From assembly GCA_031763025.1 (NCBI GenBank), contig JASSKH010000020.1, forward strand, positions 11,607,547 to 11,671,546: a DNA stretch of 64,000 nucleotides, read 5' to 3'. The stretch comes from Macrocystis pyrifera. Lineage: Eukaryota > Sar > Phaeophyceae > Laminariales > Laminariaceae. Made by a program: the position numbers and the translations under genes. The notes beneath the pieces were generated by a model, which saw only the letters and a program-made list of their open reading frames with translations, made no database searches and was not told the origin of the DNA. Below, one piece after another: positions 22,052-34,500 of the stretch (positions within the stretch are counted from its first letter, which is position 1; the number at the start of each line of letters is the position of its first letter).

Positions 22052-22235
22052 TGTTGTTGTTGTTGTTGGGTTTTTTTGTTCACATTAAACCGTTCTTTCT
22101 ACCCGTCGCCATCCAGCACGACCAGTGTCCGTGCCGACTCTTCAATCGCAAGGAGATACAAGTTCTGTGGTCACAAAGCTACGCCACAGAGATACTACGT
22201 TGCCACGTGTATGCAATGCAATGCCATGTCATCAC
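22052..22235 (-). mobile_element. LINE 3' tail, minus strand, with (TTG)n end
   Basis: (GTT)6, then CACATTAAACCGTTCTTTC, the CATCCAGCACGACCAG block, and body to TGCAATGCCATGTCATC. Confidence 0.75.
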
Positions 22236-22489
22236 TTCTGGGGGTGTACGAGCAGCTGTTTGTCATCTGTGCCTGGTACTCAGGTACTTGATTTGGGCGT
22301 GTGTACCCTTCTGCCCGTGTGAAACTCCAAAAAAACGGGGGGAGTCTTTTTTTTTTTTTTCGTGTATTCTTCGAATGAGTGGGTAAAATAAATGAAGCAA
22401 GTAAAACATCAGCCTGCCGGTACGAGAACACAACACAAATCATTTTTTTTGCTCTTCTACGCATATAGATTCACTAGTCTGTGCTGTAG

Positions 22490-22570
22490 CATGCTATATG
22501 TCTTGCCCGTGGTATCCGATACGATGAGATGGGCGTGGCATTGTTGTCTATTCTCCATACTGCACTAACT
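22490..22570 (+). mobile_element. Very short LINE tail-like fragment
   Basis: GATACGATGAGATGGGCGTGGCATTGTTGTCTATTC (described here only by its GGCATTG core) matches the start of the tail at 14455. The downstream signature is absent. Confidence 0.35.
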
Positions 22571-22704
22571 AATATTGATGCTTCAGGTAGAATCTTTTAG
22601 TTGTGGATTTCTGAACGCATGAGCTCTTCTTGTGTCTCTACGAAGGATCAATCCTTTTAGAAATGCAGTTCCGGTTTAGAGTCATTACTTTTTATGTTGT
22701 TGGC

Positions 22705-22850
22705 GTTGTCGTCGTTGTCGTTGTTGTTGTTTTCCTAACATTAAATCGTCCTTTCTACCCAGCTTCATCAGTACACCCCGTGTGTCCGGCCTGATTCCTT
22801 ATCCTAGAGAGATACTGATTCCGTGGTCACAGGCTGTGAGGCAGGGGAAG
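22705..22850 (-). mobile_element. Diverged LINE 3' tail, minus strand
   Basis: A (GTT/GTC)n run, then TAACATTAAATCGTCCTTTC and a degraded signature block. Confidence 0.6.
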
Positions 22851-23262
22851 ACCAAAACTGAAAAAAAAGAAAAGAAAAAGAGGAGAGAGCTTTTTTTTCA
22901 ATATTTCGCGCAATTTTTTCGATCTTCCAGATTTTCCTGTTTTTGTTTCCATATATGGGAAACTTGGCAAACATAGAGAATTTCACGAATAGTAGCAGAA
23001 TACCTCCGTATCTTGACCCATACCTCCGATTATTTCCAAGCTTCGGAAATTCTGAAAAAAAAGCTCCTAGAAGCCTTAGAATGGTTTGTCTTCAAAGGGG
23101 ACTTCAATTTAATAGAAGGATTAATCGGAAGGGACAGGGGTGAACTCGATGTCGCCAGGTGGAAAAAACGAATTATTGTGAATACAACGCACACATGCCA
23201 CAAAAAAAGACCAAAAGAACAATGACATATTTTGCTCTTCTTATTTCGTATTATTCATCTCC
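22851..23262 (+). other. A/T-rich segment with a coding-like frame
   Basis: 23013-23225 encodes a 70-residue helix-prone, charged stretch (ILKKKLLEALEWFVFKGDF) with no recognised family; no start or splice context is convincing. It may be a decayed exon or a chance frame. Confidence 0.25.
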
Positions 23263-23263
23263 A

Positions 23264-24180
23264 GGGGTTTGTCCAACTCGACGTGGCATATTTCTGAAAC
23301 CTAAGCAAGCCACGCACACTTGAGCCGTGTCGTCGACTGCTTGATAAGTGAGATCCACCACTCCCGAGAGACAGGGCCACCGGAGCAGCCGCAGCGCGAG
23401 GTCCGACTGACCCTCTCACGTACTAGACCATCCGCGGCGCCTCAAACAGTCACAAGGCCGTAGCAAACCCAGTTTTTCATCCCTCTTTGCCTCGCAAACC
23501 ACACGAGCACCGACCAGGTGACTTATGCGCTCAGTAGTTCGATCGCTGTATCCCCATCGCTGTGTACCTGAAAAAGTGCGGACAGGTCATTTACCTGTTC
23601 GTTGGAGGTTTCACGTTTTCGAGCCCGAATTTAGTGCCAAAAGGGTTTGTGAAAAGCTCTGGCATTGGTTTTTTTATTTGCACCACATTTTCTGTAATTT
23701 TGAAATTCGTCTCTTTTTCAAAACCAGTTGCTCGACCTATTAATAGCATCAACTCGCATTTTTTTTAGGGGGGGACGCCTGCGCGCGACTGCCCGGCAAC
23801 AGATTCTTGAGAGTGTCCGCGTCGAAATACTACTAATACTATGAGGACACCGTATCAACTAGGGTTTTATTTAGTTGAATCTCGATTTTTTTGTTTTTCC
23901 TTTGGTGTGATGTTCATCTGTTTGGACGAAACTCGTGTGAATCACCAAGCAAGCGTTTTGAAATAAACCAAAAACGTAGAATTCGACAAAAATACCTTTG
24001 GTACATTTTTTGGTCGATTTGTTCTCCAATTTTGGGAGTTTGTCCAAGTTGACGTGCCATGTTCCATGAAGCCGAAGCGAACATGAAAACTTCAGATGTG
24101 TCGTCGACTGCTTTAGAACCGAGATCCATCGTTCCTAAGAGGCAGAGCCACCAAAGCTGCAGCGCGAGTTCCAACCTTTT
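23264..24180. repeat. Diverged local duplication, about 767 bases apart
   Basis: 23264-23410 and 24031-24180 are similar in the same orientation: GGTTTGTCCAACTCGACGTG versus AGTTTGTCCAAGTTGACGTG, then GTGTCGTCGACTGCTT, GAGATCCA and CAGAGCCACC. The intervening sequence is unique. Confidence 0.65.
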
Positions 24181-24196
24181 CCCAAATGATCACACA

Positions 24197-24480
24197 GCGT
24201 GAGTTCCGGTTTCGAACCCAAGAAATCGTACATACGGCACGGTCGCAACCAAGGTTCTACCAGTACTGCTGGGCGCTCACGGTGCTCCTGAGCGGTTGGT
24301 ATGTCCACAGGACGATGCCAGGCACGGGCACTACGTGTGATTGGGAGATCACATAGACGTTTGTGTCCGAGTTTCGAACACAATAGATCGTACATACGCG
24401 CACGGTCGCAACAAGGTTCTACCGGTACTGTTGGGCGCTCACGGTGCTCCTGAGCGGTTGATGTGTCCACAGGTTGAAAA
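24197..24480. repeat. 162-bp tandem duplication
   Basis: GGGCGCTCACGGTGCTCCTG occurs at 24271 and 24433. The similarity covers most of a 162-base unit, two copies, from TTTCGAAC(C/A)CAA to GTCCACAGG. Confidence 0.75.
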
Positions 24481-24520
24481 AAGTGGTTTTCATCACTATC
24501 TCGAGGGGTTAACATCTGCC

Positions 24521-25392
24521 CATATCACATGTATTGCAGACGTCTAGCCCTGATTTCCATAACCTTTTCACCGATGTGTTTCCCTTCTTGATGAAGTCAT
24601 TTGGGAAAAGGTTGGAGTCCAGTACTCCTTCTTGTCGTGTTTCGTGTTCGGGTGTAGGGATCTGCTGTGCAGTATCTTGAGGTTTAGTTGCGGATTATCT
24701 TGCGTTTTTCTGTTCGGATTATATCAAGCACTATTAGCTGCCATGCCTTAGCTCGTGGTTTCGTTGATGATTTTTAACCCTTCTACTGTAGTACCGCAGT
24801 CTCCGTTTAGGCACATACCACATTAATTTGAAGTCGTTTGTCCCCAAAATGATACTGGTATGATAAAATTGTACTCCTAAAAGGGTGAAAACCCACCATT
24901 CAACCACTGCTCGGATCATATGAGACGCGGACGTGTCAAAATACCTTTTTTTCTCTTGTGTTCACAAAGAGAGTGGTGGCATCCCGGCAGCTCCGTGCAA
25001 TACACTCAAAACAATAAATCGCATTCATGACCTCGAACCTGTTGTGTCTAGGTACAGCAGAGCTTACCACATGTGCGAGACAACTTTTGGCAATGACTGT
25101 GGACGAGAGAAAAGGAAAAGCTGATTTAGTGTGATTGATGTGGGATTAGTGTTAGTCATATTCGTCTCGTACACAGAGACCCTCAACATTTTCTCGAACA
25201 CGTGTTAAGCTACAGCGGTACCCACTTTGCGCATGCTTGCGTTGTGCTTTCGGGTGTTTCTGTCGCAATCGAACGTCGGAAGAGCAAAACCCGTCGACCA
25301 CTCATCAGGTTGGCACCGGCCGGAGCTCGAAGCACGCGAGTGTGCAGAACCACCGTTGTTTTTCTTGCGTATCGGGAGTGAGCGGAGGGGAG
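24521..25392. other. Intergenic, upstream of the transporter gene
   Basis: No recognised gene. The promoter and 5' UTR of the transporter are expected in the last few hundred bases. An in-frame ATG at 25237 with no stop before 25393 leaves a longer N terminus possible. Confidence 0.4.
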
Positions 25393-25531
25393 ATGGCTCC
25401 GTTTCCCTATATGCCGATGATGGCTATCATGACAGGTCTCGTCAGCCAACAGGTGGTCCAGATGAGTATATTCGCCTATGCGGGGTTCATGGTGGAGTAC
25501 CTGGGGGCAGTCGACGACAAAGACAAAGCTG
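25393..25531 (+). CDS. Transporter exon 1
   Basis: Residues 1-46 plus one base. It encodes the N terminus and TM1 (MAPFPYMPMMAIMTGLV...). Donor GTGAGG. Ends DDKDKAG. Confidence 0.85.
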
Positions 25532-28500
25532 GTGAGGCTTGATTCCGGGCGTTGGCTTGGCTACACGTTTCGGAGGGAGTTCGGTTAGTAATGTATACAA
25601 AAAAGTTCAGGATCGAAGAAATGTTAGTCGGCTGTGCGTTTTTGGTAGAGGTTGGTGGAGCTCAACACAATTCTCAGCGGCAACCGACGTTGAGAACACC
25701 TGTAACCCGAAGCCAGGTACACAGCACTCTCATGGACTTGGTGTTCACCGGATGAGATTGAAATGTTATCGCCCCATTCAAAGATATCGGGTCTCTCCTA
25801 TGGATGATATCGTTTGGACTCAAAGGCCAACCACTTTTCTACCGTAGCCCGAATCATCATGGCAAGGACGTTGGGGCGGTTCCTCGAGCCTAGGTAGGGG
25901 GAAACACTGTTGGGCTTTAAAACGCCGGAGTATCGTAGCCCGTCAACCGAGTTGCAACAAAACACGTGTAAGTCTACAATGCCGTTGGGGTTCTACAACT
26001 CCAAGCGTTACATGCAATTGCTCATCGGTTTGCGTGCAGAATGTTATTCGTCTTGGACGACTTATCGGCGGAACGTAGACCCTTGTTTTTCTGCAGGGTA
26101 TCCTGCATCACCGTAACACGATCGAGGCGGGACATTTTTCGCTGACGGGCATCCTTGATTATGGATCTATGTACTAAATAATGCTGGGTCCTGCGTGGGA
26201 ATGTTTCAACACCTCGGACAGAACATCGTGTCCCCCTTGACGATGTAGATGCTTCAGGGCAGATATAAGTCCAGATCTGTACCAGATGCAGCATTTGGTT
26301 TTCAACGCTCGTGTTGACGCGTGGGGGGCGGAGTTGTATCATCCACTCAGCAGGTTTCTGGGGTTGGATATGCATTTATCAAAATCGTGCAAAACATCTC
26401 GCAACTGCGGAAGACGATCGAGATAAGGTCATTCGTGGTCTGGGCTACGCGTTCGTTTTAATTATAGTTTGGGGTAGAAGCATTCTGACGGCAGAGCGAC
26501 CGGAAACACGAGACTTGCGTTACTATCAGCCGTCCACAGTAGTTGAGGAAGAACACATAGCGGTTCAGGCATTTCTATGCTGCGCGCGCGTCCCGCAAAT
26601 CCCTGGGTGGCGCTTCCGACACGCCCGCCACCCACGCCGCCTGGCCGGCTTCGTGCGGGGCCACGGTCTAGAGTATTTTAAGCATCTACACGTTCAACCT
26701 TCGAAGTTTGAAGTCCCAAGAAACCTATAGCTTGCCAGTATAGGATTTCTTACGCTACTTAGGCCTTATTGTGCAAGGTTAGCACCTACGCTGGATGGCT
26801 ACAGCATCGTCGGTGCGTGTGATCTGCATGTACCCTACGGTTCTCGCCCAAAACCCCATTACGCAAAACGTAGGATCGAGTTACTTTGCTGTAAATCGTG
26901 ATCATGTCGAATAATATCTGGAACTGATTCACTTGCGCCAGGGTACTACGCCGGATTGTTGTCATCGGGGTTCATGATTGGCCGCATATTTTCGTCGCAC
27001 TTCTGGGGGCTGGTCGCGGACCGTTATGGGAGCCGCTTTGTCCTCATCTGTGGCCTCGTGGCTACCGCGGCACTTTCCATAGCGTTCGGTTTTTCTACAA
27101 CGTTTGTATACGCCTTTATTTGCAGGTGAGGCTTTCGACATTTCATAGAATGGACATTCTGCGGTAGCAGGGGAGGGGTTTGTTTTGGCGTATATGTAGT
27201 TTTGCCGATGAATAGTGCCCGTCGTAAAAGGAGCTTGCTGAGGCATTTTCATCTCCATTTCGTTTGAAGGCACTGTTTTGTTTGTCGCTCTACTCGTGCG
27301 TATCTGTAACAACTGCGGCTAACGTCTGTGAGGTATACGGCACACAGATAATGTTTCATTCTCAACTGCGAAAATTATTGCAAGCTAAACCGCTCTTGCG
27401 TCAACCGTCCGGCCCCAGGTTCCTTCTCGGGCTGTTCAATGGCATGATGACGGCTTCGAAAACATTGGTTTCCGAAGTGTGCGGAACGGAACACGGAACC
27501 GTAGGCATGGGCCTCATCACATGTGAGATTCTCGCGACCTAAGTCTATAGAAGGAGTAGTGTACCACGATCGCCTCGGGCGCCTCACTTCGTAGGGTCCA
27601 ATCCGCAGCGAACCATTGACATCGTGAAACCCTGCCAGTGCAGACCGATGAACGGATGAATGCATCCGAGACCTATGTACACGAGGCGTGGTGTGGTATG
27701 AGCAGAACCTTTATTTTCTGAGTCTGTCAAAACCCCTTCAGCATTGTAGTCCCGTTTTGGGGACAAATCACGAAAAAGCTGTTTGTCCCGAACACGATTT
27801 GTTCTTTGTCCCTAAGTCAGGACTGCAGTTCTAAAGGTGGTGTAACTAAACGCGGTCTAACAAGCCGCGCCGGATTCTCGTTTGTGTTCTTGTTTTATGT
27901 TCGAGTCAAAATATCTGGGACTGGTTCTAATTTCAGCAGAAGCAGTGCTCTCTGTGTGTATGCATTTCAGCGCCTTGTGAAACAGTCAAACCAGGTGCCC
28001 CACGAATCAACCCCGCTGAGGCATAAAAACGAAAGTTCAAAGAAAGCTTACATTCACAGCCATCGTTTTGGAACTCCCTTCAGAGCAACTGGACGCAACA
28101 TGTAGGCCGAAAACCACCATAGAGACTATTATAAAAATGCTACCGACGATTGATGAACGTGAAAAACTCACGAGGTTTCCAGATATCGACGTTAGTGACC
28201 ATAATGTTTTCGGCGAGAATGACCACCACTCGCGTACCGACAGGTGCAAGCTTCTCACGTAGCCCCGCCTCCCGTAAAGAGCGAGCGCCGCGACGTGGTT
28301 TTACAGGTCAGAAGCTGTAGAACGACCAAAATCTAAGGATATCTTGACGGGATGAAACACAACAAGACGTAACGTTTAAGCGCTGTACTTGTAGTTGACA
28401 AGCGTATTGGTCTCCCTCCCCGTCGCTTTTTCTCGTTGAAGATTCGTGATGATGTAAACAGCTTCTCTCCCGTGACCACGGTACGGCGTCCTACCTCCCA

Positions 28501-31500
28501 TCCTTGCACTAGGTACTCCTACTCGCCGTACCTACCTTCCGTTTCTCGTTCTGGTGCTCTCGCTGAAATTCGGTGACACGACGATGGAATAAAAGCCTTC
28601 TTGACTATACACCCCCACCTATTTTCGGCGTCACCTTTCCGCTAAGCACCCTCCGTTCCCTCCCCGTTCAATGCACTCGTCGAATGTTTGTGACATGGTC
28701 GACCGCCATCCTCCCAGGACCTCAGGACCGCCGTTTAGTTCCGCCTTGCCACTGTAACCCGCTTCTCTTCCCCCTGCGCCCCTGTCCCTCTCTCCTCCTC
28801 TCTCGCTGCCGTTGAACTTCGCTGGCATTATATTAACATCACCTTTTATACGTACTCGTAGCTGCCTGGTCCCTCGGAGCGGTTCTTGGCCCTGGCGTGG
28901 GGGGAATGCTGGCGCAGCCGGCGGATAACTTTCCAAGCACTTTCTCCCAGGACGGGATATTCGGGAGGTGATTGTTGGCGCCCGCTACTGGTAGGGAAGC
29001 CGCAGCACTGCTCGGACCGGAATATACTCGTGGTTGTTTTTTTTCGTGTGGGAGCCTTCTCCTTTTGCACGGTAGTACCGCAGTGTACATGTACGAAAGT
29101 CTGTATGTTATACCAATTGTTTAGTCCTCACAACGGGAGTGCCGACCTAAAGGCTAAGGCTAAACCGGTTGTAACCCTTACACAACCAAACCGTTGTTCC
29201 AAACTAAGTCTCCGCAAGGACATGGTTGCAGTTGTAAGAGGTCAAGTAAGGAACTATTAGTAGCATGCATGGCTGGAGCACCGTCTGTAGTCTTTCAAAG
29301 CATTTTAATAAGCTATATTGTCTGTTTTTTTCGAGCTTTATCGGGATGCGCTTTTTCGTTTGTTTCTGGCAGTCGTCGTTCGGGTGAGGACTACTGTACC
29401 TCGACGACGGTTGGCGCGACCTGCCGTGGCAAGGCTCAGATGACGGTCCTCGGTCCGATCGTTTCGCTGTACACTCCACTTTATTCAGCAATACGGTGCT
29501 ACGGTGTAGGGGTATCCATAGCTCCAAGTTTCCCCCAGCCTCCTTTGTCGTGGAGCGACTTTCCGAAAATGTTTAGGCTAGCTCCGACTATTACGGGGGT
29601 CCATAGTTAATAGGACCTATGGTGTACATAAAAATCTATACATTTACGTATTTTTACTAACAAAATTTGGTCCCATTAACTATGGACCCCCGTAATAGCA
29701 ATATCTATAACTTGAATGTGACCGATTAGATTTGTGAAACACGAATAGCATCCCAGCGGTCTCCCGCCAGTCACAATATTTCAACCATGAAGCGCTACTT
29801 CTATTGCAGCCCGACCCTGAGGCTGCCCGATTCGTTCCCCCGATACGAACGACATTCCTAGTCCGGGGACCTAGACGTCGGTTGTTAAATATCCTGGCAC
29901 CTTCTCTCAGGTTGAGTGTAGTGAAAAGGGAATAGTTGTAGGGGACTGATTAGACGATTCCTTTTCCTTTTCTATGCCAGGTGCCTTTGGGTAGTGCTTC
30001 GTCAGAGTTTAGAGCCTCACGTGAAGGCCCCTTTCCAAAGGCTTAATTCACTCCAACAATGGTGGCGATATATGATGCTACAGAGGAACGCCCAGTAGTT
30101 TACTAACATTTCTCATCGGAGAAGCGCTGAACTACAAATATTGATATAAGCTACCGAGACGACGGCGTTGAGAAACGTATACGGTTTACCCGAAGGCCAA
30201 CCCCCTTCTTGGCCAACCAAGTCAATGTTCCGCAAATTACTGTAACAACGAACGACGAAGCATGCCCCACTGCGTAGTAGCCTATTTTGTAAGCCCCATC
30301 AATCCCAGTGACAATCTGAATAAACCGAGCTTCCCTTCTCGCAGCGCGAGTTTGCAACTGTAGCGTGCGTCTGAAACAAGGACATATCGCTGGACGAGTC
30401 TAGCATGCATCTGTAAACCGCAACCCTGAATAATTTCATGCTGTCCAAATACAATCATGCACCCACAGGAATCCTTATCTGCTTTCTAATGTCGTCGGGG
30501 CTGGATTGGCGCTGTTGTCACTGCCGCTGGTATTCGCTTTCCTTCGGAGCACAAAGACAGCTGGGACTGTCAATTCACCGTGAGTGCTAAACTATGCTAT
30601 AACTGGTGCTGCGGTAGGGAGACTACTTTTGGGTCCTCGTTCAGACCACCCGCAGGCACTCCGCGGAACGACCATCTTGTCTTTTTTTGCGGTCTTGAGT
30701 TTTAAAGCCTTTTGTTTTCGCGATGTGCACCACCAACCAAAGATGTCCAAGACCAATTTTGACTGAAGGACAGAGCCACTCGCTCGAGCGGCGTAATCGC
30801 GGTACGTGGCAGTGACAAAGGGACAGCCGCACTGCCGTAACACCAGTGCATGCCTCGGACTGATAGATCATCGATTCCCACTTCATGATCTTGGTCTTTG
30901 AAGGCAGATCTAGTCCCGATCTGGTAGGATCTAGCTCATGTTTCCGGGCGGGACCCGCACAAACCGCATGATCTAGCACAAGTTTCTTGGATGGGATCCG
31001 TGCAATGCAGATCCGGCGCAACCGCTCTCTTCGGCAAGCGAAGAACTAGATTATGTAGATCATGATCTGTACATTTCTGGGTGACGGAGAGGGATGTTCA
31101 CTGAGGATCTGCCAGGTATCATATGCATCCCCTTTGCGTTGCACCTCATTATTCCTTTACACCTACAAATAGAGGCCGGGAGAACGTTCATCATAAAAGT
31201 TGAATAAATTCTAAAGTCATTTTTGGGTGTGAGATGGAGGTCCTGAAGTGAGGCGGCGCGGAAAAAATACTAATACGGGGGACCAAAGTAAATAGGGCCA
31301 AATATTGTTGGCAAAATTAGGGAAACGTACAGGTTTTTGAGTGTACCGTAGGTCCTACCAGGTATTTATTATGACCCCTCGTAGTAATAGGTGCTATCCC
31401 TACCTCGCGGCACTCGTTTGCACCTTGCTCAATGATTCCTGAGCGGCGTAGCGCAGCGGGTGAGCAATCAACCGTTACTGTCGTGTGACACGTTTACTGC

Positions 31501-34500
31501 TATAGAATTGGTTTTCCAGACTACTGTAGCGCATAACTTCCGACAGTGAGGCACCACCCCTACCGGGCATTATCCCACAGGAGGCCCTCGTTCTTCCGCT
31601 CCCGACTAAACAGAGAGAAAGCCTGGTACTCTTCTTGGTGCACGTCTTGGCGCAGCTTCTTCCGCCGAGCAAGACACGGCGGTGACAACGGCAGCTACCG
31701 TACGGACAGTCGCAACAAGGGTGGTGCGGAAGAAGGTACTGGCACCGACTGCGCGGATTCGATCGAGGCTTGTGGTGCTCGGGCACCGTCCTGGATCCAG
31801 CCGAAGACTATACCTCCTACTACTGCTACGAAAGGCAAAGGCGGTTGGACTGACAGAAGCTTTAGGTCGGCGATTGAGGCTTGGGGAATTAGTAAACCTT
31901 CCTGCATGAAGCCGGCGACGAAACCTGCTCCTACAGATCGAACACGAGATTGGACCGACGAAGAGACCGACGAAGACAACAATAGGAAGCCGTCCTGGAT
32001 GCAGCCGGAGACGATGCCTCCAACTTCTGATGACGGTAGAATAATTGAGTCGGGCCATGGTGCGGAGCGGGCCCGTCGCAAAATGAAGGACTTCAAGCAG
32101 GACAGCTTACTGGCGCAGCGACACATCGTCGCGCTTCTGTTTATGGAGGCGGTGTATTCGGTAAGCCATGCTACGGCCGTGGTGCGGTGGGGAGAAGGGA
32201 AGAGAGGTACAAATCAGTCAAAATATTTACGACCGCCGATGCTACTTGAACTTCGAGGTGCCGATGCAAATCATGCGCCGACCTACTCATTCAATTGAAA
32301 GCCTAATTAGTATGTCCTAAATACCTGGTATGTGTTCACGTTAAACACCGAAAGCAGTACGGTAGTGTTACTCTTAGTACAGTGGTACAGAGACAGGTGG
32401 TGCCACAGGGATGGCAATCTTTGGCCAACCCATTTTGAATTGCGATATTAGTAGTATCGGAATCGAATGAATGTCATTCCCTTAACTTGTCTCCAGACTC
32501 GGACTTTGACGAAACGAGGCACCGGTAACGATATGCAGTATGCGTATACGAGCGATAGGGTGAACGGAAATAACATACGCCACATGCTTAAACTGGACGG
32601 ACGTTAAACAATTTGTTTTTCACAACGGGACGAGACGGTGGTTCTACTGCTGTTGCAGACGGGACGGAATAGGGGAGTGGGCGTAAACATTCCGCAACGG
32701 TTCGGGACGGTACAGCAGTACTATGAGTTGTGGCTTTCATGACCGGTACCACACGCAACGTCAGTATCTTGTCCGTTGGTATTACTAGTACTTGGAGTAC
32801 TATTCCGGGGGACCATAGTAAATGGGACCAAATTTTGTTAGTAAAAATTGGGAAATCTATAGGTTTTTGTGTATACCGTAGGTGCTAGTTACTATGGTCC
32901 TCCGTAGTAGCTGTAAGAGAAAGATACAGTCAATATATACGCCCAGTACATACTCGGATGATGAAGTAGTTCGGTCTTCAGTTCTGGTCACACCCCCAGT
33001 ACCCACGTAACAAATGCGGATATCTCGTGCACTTCGAGTATTCCGGAGTTCTATACTGCGGGTACTGCAAGTACCGGCGGTCCTCCGTAGTAGCTGTAAG
33101 AGAAAGATACTCTCAATACATACGCCCAGTACATACTCGGATGATGAAGTATTTCGGTCTTCAGTTCTGGTCACACCCCCAGTACCCACGTTACAAATGC
33201 GGATATCTCGTGCACTTCGAGTATTCCGGAGTTCTATACTGCGGGTACTGCAAGTACCGGCAGTTTCCCGCTTGTTGGTACTGCAAGTACTGTGAGTACT
33301 CGAAGTACCGACAACATACACTCAATAGGCCCCGTATATACTCGGAGTACCCCATGTATTCAGGTGTTTGATGCCTCGGGTACCGCCTGAACTCGGGATT
33401 CGTGCTGCTTATGCTTCCAGTACTTGCAGTGTTTCGGCCTTCACTAGTGCCCATACTCCAAGCACTCGCAGTATTCAGGCCGCCAGTACTCTAATACTAT
33501 CAGTACTCGAGTACGAGATGTACTCGATAGTCCGAGTATACTCGGACTACGAAGTGGCCGTACGTGTAGCATTTGTGGAATGCCTTATGTACTGCGTTGT
33601 GTATATTTCATGGCTTCGTCAGGAGAGAAGAATGGAGTTTTTTAGCTGCTCCTATGCTATGTACGGATACTCTCCGCGTCCAAGCCAGAGGCAGAAGTGC
33701 GCTGCATTTTTTTATCATTTTCGTATTGGCGCAGAACAACAGTAGCAATAGTGTTAATAGTAGAGTACTCCAACATCAAGCCCCCGCGCGCTGCCTGCCG
33801 TCGACGAATCTGACCCGAAAACAAGCGTATGAACAAGCAGCCTTTGGTGAGGAGAAGATATACCACACACAGCGAACGAGCACATCCGCCAGCCGTTGCG
33901 TCGCAATACTAACAGTGCACAGACAGCAATCGAGCAACAGGCATCTCTTCAACGCCCGCACAGCACAATGCATGCCCTACATAGAGACACCAATGTGCGT
34001 CCATCTGGTTACCCCCATCACAGCTCAGGCTTTGTCCCAAGGCGCGGTTTGTGTATGTAGCCAGTACCTGGTCAGCCCCGCTAGAAAAAAGTTCATCCAT
34101 GTGTGGAACTCCGAGTCTGTGACCTGGGCCGGCTCAGCGCCACTCATAGCCTGTCACAGTTGGCCCTGTCCCATTTTCATCCAGCGAACTAGAACCTGGG
34201 CCGGAGCTGCTAGGGCGCATATACTAACCTGAAAGAACCCTTTGCCAGTAACCCGCAGGATGTATGTGCAGGCAAACTCGATATCGGATACCCCCCAGAC
34301 CCGCTGGTGTAGTACGTCGCTCACAGGCAGATGCCGACAGCCCCGTCGTTCCGCATCACTGAGCGTAAGCTCGCGGTCCTGCGAGAGCTCCGTGACCACA
34401 TATGGATATCCCAGAGATATCCGCAGAAAGAGTTGTCTGTGAATCCACGCACCGCAGCCGGAACATTCACTACTACTACTGTATTGTCGAAGGTCGTTTT

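Noticed and set aside
24135-24515. Minus-strand 126-codon protein with an internal repeat
   Set aside because: The repeat simply reflects the 162-bp DNA duplication; no independent coding evidence.
29194-29610. 138-codon open frame as a missing transporter exon
   Set aside because: It does not encode MFS sequence; the needed segment was found at 28862-28967.
31447-31468. A-box-like TAGCGCAGCGGG suggesting a tRNA gene
   Set aside because: No matching B box, acceptor stem or cloverleaf follows; it lies in a transporter intron.
33573-34232. A 219-codon open frame as a gene in transporter intron 6
   Set aside because: No recognisable domain, start context or splice partner; overlapping frames of similar quality exist.
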